From NCBI GenBank assembly GCA_051875715.1, contig JBJEHD010000079.1:1-39036 (forward strand): a stretch of DNA of 39,036 nucleotides. Direction: 5' to 3'. Every line of letters starts with the position of its first letter. Position 1 is the first letter of the stretch. Under the pieces are notes generated by a model. That model did not search any database. It was not told the DNA's origin and saw only the letters and a program-made list of their open reading frames with translations. This DNA is from DYCT01 sp051875715. Its GTDB lineage: Bacteria; Bacteroidota; Bacteroidia; Bacteroidales; Bacteroidaceae. Below, piece after piece: positions 24,526 through 32,678 of this stretch. The position numbers and the translations under genes are program-made.

Positions 24526-24533
24526 TACATTTG
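24526..24533 (+). promoter_or_regulatory. -7 promoter box for the TPR-like gene
   Basis: TACATTTG matches TAnnTTTG, 30 bases before the start at 24564, immediately after the T run of the preceding terminator. An AGGAGG ribosome-binding site lies at 24550-24555. Confidence 0.6.
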
Positions 24534-24563
24534 CTTACTTAACAATCATAGGAGGACTGACAG

Positions 24564-25253
24564 ATGATGCGCGTGTGTTTCGCAATGTGGATATGGATGC
24601 TGGTGGCATGGATGCCGTGCCTGGCCGTTGTGCAGCCGGATGAGCTGCGCCGCGAGGTGGATGAGGCCGTGAGGCGAAAGGCGTGGGCGGAAGTGGAGAC
24701 CCGCTTCCAGCGCTGGGTGGAACGGGATGCTGAGGCGGCAGCCCGGTACTACGAGACGGTTTCCCGCTCCGTTTGGCCCTGCCGTGCAGCCATGGCACGA
24801 CGGCTGGGCGATTTCTACCGGCAGAGGCGCGACTATCCGCGTGCCTTCGGGTTCTACAACGAGTGGTCGACGTGCGAGCCGCAGTCGGTCGACGGCCTGC
24901 TGGCCTGTGCCGAGATGAAGGTGATGGGAGGCTGCGAAGAAGAGGCCTTGCCCTACTACGAGCGCGTGTTGCTGCTGGATGCCGAGAACCGGACCGCCAA
25001 CCTGTTTGTGGGCAACTACCTTTTCGCCCGGGCCGAGGCGGCCTGTCGGGCGTTGAAGCAGGCATACGAAGGCCTTGCCTCCCCTACGAAGATGGACTAT
25101 GCCCGCTATCGCGAGCAGCTGGACGCCCTGGTGCAGGGCGACTATGCCCGGGCCAAGGCTCATCTGATACGGGTGGCCTCGCAATTCCGGTCGCAGGGCA
25201 TCGGGCAGGTGTTGGAGCGCATCCGGGCCGTCGAGGAGGAGAGCAAGCAGTGA
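24564..25253 (+). CDS. Secreted TPR-like repeat protein
   Basis: A 229-residue protein with a hydrophobic N-terminus (residues 3-22, MRVCFAMWIWMLVAWMPCLA) and then alpha-helical repeats of tetratricopeptide type: ARRLGDFYRQRRDYPRAFGFY and GLLACAEMKVMGGCEEEALPYYERVLLLDAEN. It has a good AGGAGG site and its own promoter. The family is unknown to me; TPRs suggest a periplasmic protein-interaction role. Its last ~60 codons and the 11 bases after its stop are repeated, in shortened form, at 26825-26975, on the other side of an inserted AT-rich gene. Confidence 0.65.
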   Translation: MMRVCFAMWIWMLVAWMPCLAVVQPDELRREVDEAVRRKAWAEVETRFQRWVERDAEAAARYYETVSRSVWPCRAAMARRLGDFYRQRRDYPRAFGFYNEWSTCEPQSVDGLLACAEMKVMGGCEEEALPYYERVLLLDAENRTANLFVGNYLFARAEAACRALKQAYEGLASPTKMDYARYREQLDALVQGDYARAKAHLIRVASQFRSQGIGQVLERIRAVEEESKQ

Positions 25254-25264
25254 GGCCCGTCAGA
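25070..25264 (+). repeat. Direct repeat flanking the AlbA gene, left copy
   Basis: The 3' end of the TPR-like gene plus the bases GGCCCGTCAGA after its stop. It recurs at 26825-26975 with scattered substitutions and a 45-base in-frame deletion between two TATGCCCG motifs. Confidence 0.8.
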
Positions 25265-25304
25265 ATTGCAACCATTTAATGGAGTTTATCAGATACGTGG
25301 AAAT

Positions 25305-26744
25305 ATGGATTGGAAAGAAAAAGCAATAAGGATACTGAAGGATAGTCTTTATCCTATTCCTGCAGAATTAAATGAACTGGATTGGAAAAGCGGTTTGTCA
25401 GACAAGACAGAGCGTCTTGCACAACATATTTCGGCATTTGCCAATATGAAAGGTGGCGGCATACTGGTGTATGGCGTGAATAACGACGGATCTTGCTTTA
25501 ATCTGACCAAGGATGAAGTAGACAAAATCGTGCAAACCTTGGGAAATATAGCTCATAACAATTTAGCATACTCCATTCCTATAGAACACTCTAAGGTGGA
25601 CTTTGAAGGCTATACCTTGCTCTTTGTCTATATCCCGGAACAGAGCGATAAACCGGTCCATTTGCGCGGTAAGGATATATACTCTTCTTATTATCGTTCT
25701 GCCGGTCAAACGATTAAAATGTCAAGAAACCAAGTGAAAGCATTGGTTGCAACTTCACAAGGAATTACTTTCGAAGCACAGGTTGCGAGGGGGAGTTTGA
25801 CCAAAGACGAGGTGTTGGCTCTTTTGGATTATAAAGCATTGTATCGAATTTTAGATAAGAATGTACCTCAATCAACAGACTCAATCATTGACCGTTTGGT
25901 TGATTACAAACTATGTGGTCAGATAGGTGAAGATTGGGTAATTACAAATCTGGGGGCAATTCTATTTGCAAACAAACTCGTAGACTTTCCCAGTTTGGTT
26001 GGACATGAAGTTATTGTGCGAAAATACGTCGGAACGAATAATAGACAGCAAGAATTTGAACAACATGGAGTGTATGGTTATGCTGTCGGTTTTGAAGGCT
26101 TGGTTGATTTTATAATGCGCAATACGAGCGTTGAGCAGATTGATGTGAAACGTCAGGCTATACCAACATATCCGAGAGTTGCAATTAGAGAATTTGTGGC
26201 AAATGCGTTGGTTCATCAGGATTTCGGGATAACAGGGATGCCTGTAACAATAGAGATATTCTCTAACAGGCTTTCGATAACAAATGCAGGTGCTCCACTA
26301 AATGATATAAATCGGTTGATCGATTTACCACCACAGTCCAGAAATGAACAATTAGCTCAGATGATGTTTACGTTAGGTATTTGTGAACGACGAGGCAGTG
26401 GGATTGACCGTGCTATTGCTGCAGTCGAGGACATGTTTCTGCCACCCGTGAAATTTACGAAGAGTGAGCAGCATACAAGAGTGTTTCTGTACCCACAGAA
26501 GAGTCTTAAAGATATGACTAAGCTGGAAAAGATTTCAGCCTGTTATCAGCATGCATGCCTGATGTATGAAGATGGAGAAAGAATCAACAATCAATCAGTG
26601 AGAGAAAGATTTGAATTATCTAAGAATGAATCTTCCGTGGCATCTCGTATTATATCCGATACATTGGAAGCAGGACTGATAAAGTCTGCTGATGCAGAAA
26701 CTGCCTCAAAAAAGTATATGACTTACATCCCGTATTATGGATAG
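25305..26744 (+). CDS. AlbA_2/Schlafen-type ATP-binding protein (RecG-like helicase-related family)
   Basis: A 479-residue protein of a family widespread in accessory DNA. The N-terminal AlbA_2 (Schlafen) domain has ELNELDWKSG and AFANMKGGGILVYGVNNDG. The middle has a GHKL-type ATP-binding domain, with VAIREFVANALVHQDFG as the N-box, IEIFSNRLSITNAGAP as the G1-like part and ERRGSGIDRAI. The C-terminus looks like a winged helix (NNQSVRERFELSKNESSVASRII). Such proteins are thought to be regulators or defence-associated; function unproven. The gene is AT-rich against its neighbours, has no cognate neighbours, and is framed by direct repeats of the TPR-like gene's end. ATG 25305 is preferred over an upstream TTG at 25266. 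Confidence 0.8.
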   Translation: MDWKEKAIRILKDSLYPIPAELNELDWKSGLSDKTERLAQHISAFANMKGGGILVYGVNNDGSCFNLTKDEVDKIVQTLGNIAHNNLAYSIPIEHSKVDFEGYTLLFVYIPEQSDKPVHLRGKDIYSSYYRSAGQTIKMSRNQVKALVATSQGITFEAQVARGSLTKDEVLALLDYKALYRILDKNVPQSTDSIIDRLVDYKLCGQIGEDWVITNLGAILFANKLVDFPSLVGHEVIVRKYVGTNNRQQEFEQHGVYGYAVGFEGLVDFIMRNTSVEQIDVKRQAIPTYPRVAIREFVANALVHQDFGITGMPVTIEIFSNRLSITNAGAPLNDINRLIDLPPQSRNEQLAQMMFTLGICERRGSGIDRAIAAVEDMFLPPVKFTKSEQHTRVFLYPQKSLKDMTKLEKISACYQHACLMYEDGERINNQSVRERFELSKNESSVASRIISDTLEAGLIKSADAETASKKYMTYIPYYG

Positions 26745-26824
26745 TTTTTATTTGCAGGATAAATCAAAGGGATGCGTATTTGGCTGTTATTGAGGGATTT
26801 CTTTTTTGCAGAGTAAATCCTAAT

Positions 26825-26975
26825 AGGCTTTGCCCTCCCCTACAAAGATGGGTTATGCCCGGGCCAAGGCTCATCTGATGCGTGTGGCGGCCCACTTCCG
26901 GTCGCAGGGCATCGGACGCACGCTGGAGCGCATCCGAACCGTCGAGGAGGAGAGCAGGCAGTGAGGCCCGTCAGA
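26825..26975 (+). repeat. Direct repeat flanking the AlbA gene, right copy
   Basis: A shortened, diverged copy of 25070-25264 that runs into the last bases of birA. The stretch 26745-26824 before it is AT-rich and shows no gene. Confidence 0.8.
26848..26964 (+). pseudogene. Remnant of the TPR-like gene's 3' end
   Basis: In frame from an ATG to TGA, 38 residues are encoded that match the C-terminus of the TPR-like protein: ARAKAHLMRVAAHFRSQGIG followed by a LERIR and EEES core. Relative to the intact gene 15 codons are deleted, and a TAG lies eight codons before the ATG. It is probably not expressed and marks the original or a recombined end of the gene. Confidence 0.7.
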
Positions 26976-27726
26976 GCACGTATTGGATTTCCTTGAAGGC
27001 ATAGGCCCGTTCGCCGCCGTTGCGGCGTTGCACCACCAACAGCCCCGACGGCTCCACACGGACAATGCGTCCCTCGAACGGGCCGTCGTGGTCGGCAAAG
27101 GTGGCCCATGCCTGTTTGCGGAAGAGGCTGTCGAAGTAGCGGCGGGCGTAGGGGGCATCGTCTGCTCCGCCGCGCAGCACCTCGTAAGCCCGACGGATGC
27201 GGCCGAGGATGTCGGTCAGCAGCGCGGCCGGGTCGGTGTCGAGTCCCAGAATCTGTCGGAGCGAGACGGGGTTTGGAGCCGGACTGGTGAACACCTGCTG
27301 GTTGACGTTCAGACCGATACCCACGATGGTCCACGAGAGGTGGCTGCCCTGCAATCCGTGCTCGATGAGGATGCCGGCTATCTTCCGGTCGTGCCAATAG
27401 ATGTCGTTGGGCCACTTGATGGAGATGCCATCGACGTACACGTCGAGCGCGTCCTTTATCGCCAGCGAAACCATTTCGGAGAGAACGAACTGCCGGTTGG
27501 CCTCCACAAAGCCGGGAGCAAGCAGCAGGCTGAAGGTCAGGTTCATGCCCGGCTCAGCCTCCCAGGTGTTGCCCCGCTGTCCGCGGCCGGCCGTCTGATT
27601 GTCGGTCACGACGACCGTGTATTCCGGCACCTCGCCGGCGTCGCACATCCTCCGCAGGTAGAGGCTGGTGGAGTCGGTCTGTGGCAGATAGCACAGGCGG
27701 AACGGAGACTCAAGGCAGTAGGTCAT
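26971..27726 (-). CDS. birA: Biotin-[acetyl-CoA-carboxylase] ligase
   Basis: Activates biotin to biotinyl-AMP and attaches it to biotin carboxyl carrier proteins. The 251-residue protein has TDSTSLYLRRM, the nucleotide loop GRGQRGNTWEAEPGMNL, KWPNDIYWHDRKIAGILIE and GIGLNVNQ. There is no N-terminal helix-turn-helix, so this is the monofunctional ligase, not the repressor type. The start overlaps the end of the YjbR gene by 17 bases. It converges on the TPR-like/AlbA region. Confidence 0.95.
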   Translation of the reverse strand: MTYCLESPFRLCYLPQTDSTSLYLRRMCDAGEVPEYTVVVTDNQTAGRGQRGNTWEAEPGMNLTFSLLLAPGFVEANRQFVLSEMVSLAIKDALDVYVDGISIKWPNDIYWHDRKIAGILIEHGLQGSHLSWTIVGIGLNVNQQVFTSPAPNPVSLRQILGLDTDPAALLTDILGRIRRAYEVLRGGADDAPYARRYFDSLFRKQAWATFADHDGPFEGRIVRVEPSGLLVVQRRNGGERAYAFKEIQYVL

Positions 27727-28066
27727 AGGCTTGCTTCATCTTTCGGGTGAACTTCTGCACCACCAGGTCGTAGGAATGGTCGATGAGTTCCCGCACGAGC
27801 CGTTCGTCGGCATCGCCGTCCAAGGCCACCTGGTTCCAGTGTTTCTTGTTGAAGTGGAAGGCCGGCTCGATGGAACGGTATCGGTCGCGCAGTTCGATGG
27901 CCCGATCCGGATCGCATTTGAGCGCGATGCGGTTGTCGCCTTCCAGGCTGATGAGGATGAACATCTTCCCCATCACCTTCATGACGAGGCTGGTGTCGTC
28001 GAAAGGCATGGATTCTTCCACGCCCTTCTTCCGAAGACAGTATTCTCTGACGGTTTCTATATCCAT
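27710..28066 (-). CDS. MmcQ/YjbR family DNA-binding-like protein
   Basis: A 118-residue CyaY-fold protein of the YjbR family: DIETVREYCLRKKGVEESMPF at the N-terminus, VMGKMFILISLEGDNRIALK in the middle and FHFNKKHWNQVALDGDADER near the C-terminus. The family has a double-wing, DNA-binding-like fold, but no defined function. ATG 28066 is the family-like start; the frame upstream runs through the promoter. The -7 box ends only four bases before this ATG, so the transcript may be leaderless. It overlaps birA. Confidence 0.88.
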   Translation of the reverse strand: MDIETVREYCLRKKGVEESMPFDDTSLVMKVMGKMFILISLEGDNRIALKCDPDRAIELRDRYRSIEPAFHFNKKHWNQVALDGDADERLVRELIDHSYDLVVQKFTRKMKQAYDLLP

Positions 28067-28070
28067 GCCG

Positions 28071-28078
28071 CAAAAATA
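28071..28078 (-). promoter_or_regulatory. -7 promoter box for yjbR-birA
   Basis: TATTTTTG on the minus strand matches TAnnTTTG and ends four bases before the start codon at 28066. Confidence 0.55.
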
Positions 28079-28132
28079 GGCTTTTTTGCGGACTAACCGA
28101 ATCGTCCGTGTTCTCTTTCCCAAATAGTTTCT

Positions 28133-28140
28133 TATTTTTG
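28133..28140 (+). promoter_or_regulatory. -7 promoter box for tadA
   Basis: TATTTTTG matches TAnnTTTG, 24 bases before the tadA start. It diverges from the yjbR promoter. Confidence 0.6.
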
Positions 28141-28164
28141 TCCGTCTCAAAACATACAGTCAAG

Positions 28165-28608
28165 ATGGAAATCAAATTGGATGATGCCTATTTCATGAAG
28201 CAGGCCCTGCAGGAAGCCGACAAAGCATCGGCCCGGGGCGAAGTGCCGGTAGGCGCGGTGGTGGTGTGCAAACAGCGTATCGTAGCCCGGGCGCACAACC
28301 TGACCGAGACCTTGAACGACGTGACGGCCCATGCCGAGATGCAGGCCATCACGGCTGCGGCCGAGATGCTGGGCGGCAAGTATCTGGCCGACTGCACCCT
28401 GTACGTCACGGTGGAGCCGTGCGTCATGTGCGCGGGGGCCATCGGATGGTCGCAGATGGGGCGGCTCGTCTATGGGGCATCCGACGAGAAACGCGGATTC
28501 CGCAGGTACGCCCCGGCGGCTTTGCATCCCAAGACCGAGGTGACGGAGGGCGTGCTGAAGGACGAGTGCGCCGAACGCATGAAGGCCTTTTTCCAGCGCA
28601 GGCGATGA
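28165..28608 (+). CDS. tadA: tRNA-specific adenosine deaminase
   Basis: Converts adenosine-34 to inosine in the anticodon of tRNA-Arg(ACG). The 147-residue protein has the cytidine/adenosine deaminase zinc site: HAE at residues 56-58 with the catalytic glutamate, and PCVMC at 85-89. The N-terminus carries GEVPVGAVVV and the C-terminus KDECAERMKAFFQRRR. ATG 28165 is chosen; a longer frame begins at 28108, upstream of the promoter box. The 146 bases after it hold no gene. Confidence 0.95.
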   Translation: MEIKLDDAYFMKQALQEADKASARGEVPVGAVVVCKQRIVARAHNLTETLNDVTAHAEMQAITAAAEMLGGKYLADCTLYVTVEPCVMCAGAIGWSQMGRLVYGASDEKRGFRRYAPAALHPKTEVTEGVLKDECAERMKAFFQRRR

Positions 28609-28754
28609 ATCTCGTTTCAGATTCTTCCGAGGCTGTAGTAAAAAAGCGTGCATCGCTTGCAGATGCGGACGAAAATCCGTTACTTGCGTCCGTGGACGAG
28701 AAACCCATTCCACAAGTAAAGAACAAGAGTATAAACGTTTAAAAGAGAAATCAG

Positions 28755-30050
28755 ATGGACAGATTGAAAAAACTGGGTGCGCTGATGCTGTTGTTGGGCG
28801 TGTTTGCCGCCTCGGCCGTGGCGCAGAGCGTCAGCGTGGTGCTGAACGACGGCACGCTGAAGAAGTTCGGAGCCGACTACATCAAGGAAATGACCATTCA
28901 GGAAGGCGAACCGGAAGCCCCTCTGTTGCAGATGGACGAGATTTCCCTGAGCCCCTACGGCTACGGAAACGTCACCATCGTCATGAAAAACACAGAGATC
29001 AACACCGTGTTCAGTTGCGACCTTTACGGGCCGGAAGACGCGGTCTTCCTCCATGCCGGGCAGTATCCGGCGAAGGAGAACGGAGATTCGTTCTACATGT
29101 CGTATAACAAAGAATACACCTACGTGGAAACGGGCGATGTGCGGAAGGGCATCCTGTCCGGACGGGTGGACATCGCCAACGACGGCCCTACGTACACCAT
29201 CGAAGCCACGCTGGCGCTGGAAGACAACTCCGGCTTCCGCTGCCAGTACGTCGGCAAACTGCCCCGCTACACTCCTTATATAGAAATGGAACTGGCGCAG
29301 GCATCCTACAACGAGAACCCGATGGAGAAAGGGGAGTTCTACGTGAAGATGAACGACCAGGATTGGGCGCTCGACATGGCCATCGACTTCCGGGCCGACG
29401 CCTCGGCCACCGTGTTGCCGGCCGGAACGTACACCTATTCCACCGAGAAGACACCGGGCACCTTCTCTGAAGGGAGCTACCTGAACACCTACTCGCCGTA
29501 TGCCGCTGCCAAGATGGCGGAAGGAAGCACGGTGACGGTGGCAGAAGAAGGCGGTGTGTACACCCTGACGCTGGACCTGGTGCTGGACGACGGCCGCCGC
29601 GCCGCGCTGACCTACGTGGGCGCAATCGCCGGCACGCCCTCCTTCAAGGGCGAGGAAGTGACCCCCGACCTGGTTTATACGGTTTCGAGTGCGGCATACA
29701 ACTCGAACCAGCCGCGCGAGAAGGGCGAGTTCTACGTGAAGATGAACGACCAGAACTGGACGTTCGAAATGGCTATCGACTTCTTTGCCGACCCCTCGGC
29801 CACGCTCTTGCCGGCCGGCACGTACGTCTATGCGACCGAAAACAAGCCGGGTACGTTCTCGTCAAAGAGTTATCTCGACATCTACAGCCCCTCCTATGCC
29901 GGGTGCAAAATGAAGGAAGGCAGCGTCATCACCGTGACCGAGGACGGCGAAAACCGTACGCTCGACATGTTGCTGCTGCTCGACGACGGCCGTTGGGCGA
30001 AGGTGACGTTTACGGGACTCATCGAAGGCACGCCCGCGTTCAAAAATTAG
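28755..30050 (+). CDS. Secreted protein with three repeated beta-rich modules
   Basis: A 431-residue exported protein. The signal peptide ends near residue 24 (LLLGVFAASAVAQ). A short N-terminal segment (SVSVVLNDGTLKKFGADYI) is followed by three modules, roughly residues 61-168, 173-298 and 304-431. The last two are near-duplicates: EKGEFYVKMNDQ-W, LPAGTY-Y-TE, PGTFS, SYL-YSP, KM-EGS, then LDDGR before a final FTG or YVG strand. The first module is more diverged. I do not recognise a named family. It heads an operon with the next two secreted proteins, with a 30-base gap. A structural or carbohydrate-binding surface role is possible but unsupported. Confidence 0.7.
   Translation: MDRLKKLGALMLLLGVFAASAVAQSVSVVLNDGTLKKFGADYIKEMTIQEGEPEAPLLQMDEISLSPYGYGNVTIVMKNTEINTVFSCDLYGPEDAVFLHAGQYPAKENGDSFYMSYNKEYTYVETGDVRKGILSGRVDIANDGPTYTIEATLALEDNSGFRCQYVGKLPRYTPYIEMELAQASYNENPMEKGEFYVKMNDQDWALDMAIDFRADASATVLPAGTYTYSTEKTPGTFSEGSYLNTYSPYAAAKMAEGSTVTVAEEGGVYTLTLDLVLDDGRRAALTYVGAIAGTPSFKGEEVTPDLVYTVSSAAYNSNQPREKGEFYVKMNDQNWTFEMAIDFFADPSATLLPAGTYVYATENKPGTFSSKSYLDIYSPSYAGCKMKEGSVITVTEDGENRTLDMLLLLDDGRWAKVTFTGLIEGTPAFKN
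29321..30040 (+). repeat. Internal tandem duplication in the 431-residue gene
   Basis: Two copies of a ~320-bp segment (about 29321-29643 and 29717-30040) encode the near-identical second and third modules. DNA similarity is still easy to see, for example in GAGTTCTACGTGAAGATGAA in both, so the duplication is fairly recent. Confidence 0.7.
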
Positions 30051-30080
30051 TTGTTCAATCCCCAAACAAAGCATAACAAT

Positions 30081-30560
30081 ATGAAGAAATTGATTCTTAC
30101 GATAGCGGCGATGGCAATCGGTTGCGTCGCTGCCTTCTCGGCCAACGAGGGCTATTCGTTGGTGGTGACCCTGAACTCGGGAGACGAGGTGGAATATCGT
30201 TTCGCCGACACGCCGGTGGCCACGTTCGAGAACGACGACCTGGTCATCACGACGCAAGGCGGACTCAGCAAGGTGCAGCACCCGCTTTCCAACTTTGCCA
30301 AGATGACCATCAAGGCCGCACCGGCCGATGCCATCGAGACCGTGGATGCCGTGCGCGCATCGTTCTTGGTCGGCGAGGCATGGCTGCAGGCCCAGAACCT
30401 GGAGGAAGGCACACGTGTGTCGGTCTATTCGGATGCAGGCACGCTGATGGCGGCCGGCGAGGCCGATGCCGCCGGACGGGTGTCCGTGTCGCTGGCGGCC
30501 TGCGGCAAGGGTGTCTATGTGGTGAAGGCAGGCAATCATACTTTTAAATTCGTAAAATGA
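30081..30560 (+). CDS. Small secreted protein with type IX-like tail
   Basis: A 159-residue exported protein with a signal peptide (KKLILTIAAMAIGCVAAFSA). The N-terminal segment GYSLVVTLNSGDEVEYRFAD resembles the corresponding parts of its two operon neighbours. The C-terminal ~70 residues (GTRVSVYSDAGTLMAAG, then GKGVYVVKAGNHTFKFVK) look like a sorting tail. So the protein is hardly more than one small beta domain and a tail. Its stop overlaps a possible start of the next gene (ATGA). Function unknown. Confidence 0.7.
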   Translation: MKKLILTIAAMAIGCVAAFSANEGYSLVVTLNSGDEVEYRFADTPVATFENDDLVITTQGGLSKVQHPLSNFAKMTIKAAPADAIETVDAVRASFLVGEAWLQAQNLEEGTRVSVYSDAGTLMAAGEADAAGRVSVSLAACGKGVYVVKAGNHTFKFVK

Positions 30561-30568
30561 CGCACATT

Positions 30569-32230
30569 ATGAAAAGATATCTATTCTTCCTGATGGCGCT
30601 GGCCTCGTCGGTGGCGATGCTGGCGCAAACAAGAAACCTGGTGATAGAAGAGACGAACGGAAAGTTTACCTACATCCCTACGGACGACGTCGCAGGCATC
30701 CTGTTCGAGGAAGCACCTCCCTATCAGGAGGCTTCGTACCTGCTGGCCTCCACCTATGGCATCAAGGACGGATTCGGCAACTACATGTTGTATCTGGCCA
30801 CGGCTCAGCCCAATTCCGACGGTTCCATCAAAGACCGTAGAGACGTGCAGGTGCAGCTGGTACTGGTGGGCCCGCAGTCCGACGACAAGTACAACGCCAA
30901 GATTCCGGCCGGCTACTACACCGTAGGCAATTCCACGAAGGAGTTCTCGTTCGACGTGGCGCAGACGGCTGTGCTGGTGTGGGTGGAAGACCCCACGACG
31001 ACCGGCAACATGGATATGATTTCGAACGGAGGAGTGGACGTGCGCGTCAAGGACGACGGCTCGTATGACATCCGCCTGGAACTGATGGCCCTCTCGGGCA
31101 ACGAGTACAACCTGCGCTACGAGGGCGATGTCGCTTTCTCGTTGGATGCTTCAGCCTACGACGAGTTCCCCGCAGATGCTTCTACTACGTTCACACAGGC
31201 GCAAGGCCGCTTCTACGGCAACTGGTACAACCACTTCACCCACGACATCCTGATGCAGTTCTACAACGGCGTGATTCAGAACGGCATGCAGAAGAGCGGC
31301 TATTTCTTCAACCTGCCTCTGCAGATGCCTCTGGTGGACGACCCGATGAACAAAACGCAGAAGGTGGCCGACGGCGTCTATACGGTGGATGCACGCGAGA
31401 AATCGCCTTACTATGCCTACAAGCCCTTCTCGTATGTCAGCGGACGCGAGATAGACCTGTTCGGCACCAAGGCGTACAGCGGAAGCTACATCACCTGCCT
31501 CACGGAAGAGGGACGCCGTTATATTGGTCTGGTCGTGGACGGTACCATCACGGTGTCGGCCGGCGGCACGCAGTTCGTGTTCGATCTGGTGCTGGAGAAC
31601 GGCAAGAAACTGACGGCCACCTACTCGGGCAATCCGCTCATCACGAACTATTGCGACAACGAAACGCAGGAACTGAAGCGTCCCTACTCGCTGCTCGAGG
31701 CCGACCATGTCATCTCGAAATGGTCTGACGATACACTGGCCTATACGTACAACGAAGGCAACTCCATCCATCCGGATCTGGATACGTGGGTGACGGTCAT
31801 CGGCCACTACCAGAACGCCAAGGGCGACTATGTTCAGATGTACATCCTGACGGAGCCGGGCAAGGGCATCGAACCGGGCACATACCCGATTTGCGCTTCG
31901 TTGGCACCGGGCTCGGTGGTGTTCGGCTGCACGGACTACGGCGGCAACATGCTGTTCTCGTGGTATGGCGACCTGGACAGCACCGATGCCGACGGCTATC
32001 AGTCGGTGCTGGCACCGCTGTATGAGGGAACGGTGACCATCAGCAAGGATGCGGAAGGCAAGTTCACCTTTGTGTTCGACATGAAGGACGACAAGGGATA
32101 TAAGATGACAGGCCAGTACACCGGCCTCCTGTTCGACATTACGGACGACGTAAACGGAGTGAGCGAACTGCAGTCCCGTAGCAAGAAGTTCTCCAACCGG
32201 GGCTTTTACCGCATGCCGCGCCGGCGGTAA
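30569..32230 (+). CDS. Large secreted beta-rich protein, third gene of the module operon
   Basis: A 553-residue exported protein with signal peptide KRYLFFLMALASSVAMLAQ. After a short TRNLVIEETNGKFTYIPTDD segment come three beta-rich units, each with a G-Y or G-T-Y turn and a late strand pair: IPAGYYTVGN; VADGVYTVDAREK with FVFDLVLENGKKLTATYSG; and IEPGTYPICAS with FTFVFDMKDDKGYKMTGQYTG. They match the modules of the 431-residue protein in layout and key positions. No sorting tail is seen; the C-terminus is basic (RGFYRMPRRR). ATG 30557, overlapping the previous stop, is an alternative start. A long hairpin terminator follows. Confidence 0.7.
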   Translation: MKRYLFFLMALASSVAMLAQTRNLVIEETNGKFTYIPTDDVAGILFEEAPPYQEASYLLASTYGIKDGFGNYMLYLATAQPNSDGSIKDRRDVQVQLVLVGPQSDDKYNAKIPAGYYTVGNSTKEFSFDVAQTAVLVWVEDPTTTGNMDMISNGGVDVRVKDDGSYDIRLELMALSGNEYNLRYEGDVAFSLDASAYDEFPADASTTFTQAQGRFYGNWYNHFTHDILMQFYNGVIQNGMQKSGYFFNLPLQMPLVDDPMNKTQKVADGVYTVDAREKSPYYAYKPFSYVSGREIDLFGTKAYSGSYITCLTEEGRRYIGLVVDGTITVSAGGTQFVFDLVLENGKKLTATYSGNPLITNYCDNETQELKRPYSLLEADHVISKWSDDTLAYTYNEGNSIHPDLDTWVTVIGHYQNAKGDYVQMYILTEPGKGIEPGTYPICASLAPGSVVFGCTDYGGNMLFSWYGDLDSTDADGYQSVLAPLYEGTVTISKDAEGKFTFVFDMKDDKGYKMTGQYTGLLFDITDDVNGVSELQSRSKKFSNRGFYRMPRRR

Positions 32231-32252
32231 GCCGCGACCGCGAGAAAACACA

Positions 32253-32307
32253 AACGCCCTGAGGCATCCATGCATCGACAGATGGTGCATGGACGCCTCA
32301 GGGCGTT
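32253..32307 (+). terminator. Terminator after the secreted-protein operon
   Basis: AACGCCCTGAGGC (32253-32265) pairs with GCCTCAGGGCGTT (32295-32307), and an inner TCCATGCA/TGCATGGA helix extends it. It can also serve the convergent DUF4834 gene. Confidence 0.8.
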
Positions 32308-32370
32308 CTTCGTTTGTGATGGATGCGGCCGAACCCGGATATGGATGGCCGTGATGGCGCATCGCCGAAA

Positions 32371-32619
32371 TCAGTCGGGAATCTCTTCGAAGTCGACGTA
32401 TTCGCCTTCGTCGGCCTCGAACACCTTCTTGTGCGAGCCGGAGGAATGGTGGGGCGATTCGGCGTAGGAGTCGTCCGTGCGTCGGTCTTCCTGACGGACG
32501 GATTGTCGCTTGGAGCGGCCGGCTCCGGAGAAAAGGCGCCAAACGGTGCTGACGATGGACAATCCAATCATCAGGACTATGAAGAGGATAAAAAAGAGTA
32601 ATCCAAAAAGTAGATGCAT
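32371..32619 (-). CDS. DUF4834 family small membrane protein
   Basis: An 82-residue protein with one strongly hydrophobic N-terminal helix (LLFGLLFFILFIVLMIGLSI), a basic linker and a charged, acidic C-terminus (EGEYVDFEEIPD). This layout and the position after pssA are typical of DUF4834, a Bacteroidota family of unknown function. It is the last gene of psd-pssA-DUF4834. Confidence 0.75.
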   Translation of the reverse strand: MHLLFGLLFFILFIVLMIGLSIVSTVWRLFSGAGRSKRQSVRQEDRRTDDSYAESPHHSSGSHKKVFEADEGEYVDFEEIPD

Positions 32620-32678
32620 AACCTATGGTTTAGGGATGGGTATGGCAACGAACGTACAACAATCGTGCCAAGACGAAA

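Noticed and set aside
26750..26819. Two TTTGCAG-TAAATC-like direct repeats after the AlbA gene
   Set aside because: About 15 bases with mismatches in an AT-rich stretch; too short and isolated to call attachment sites or insertion ends.
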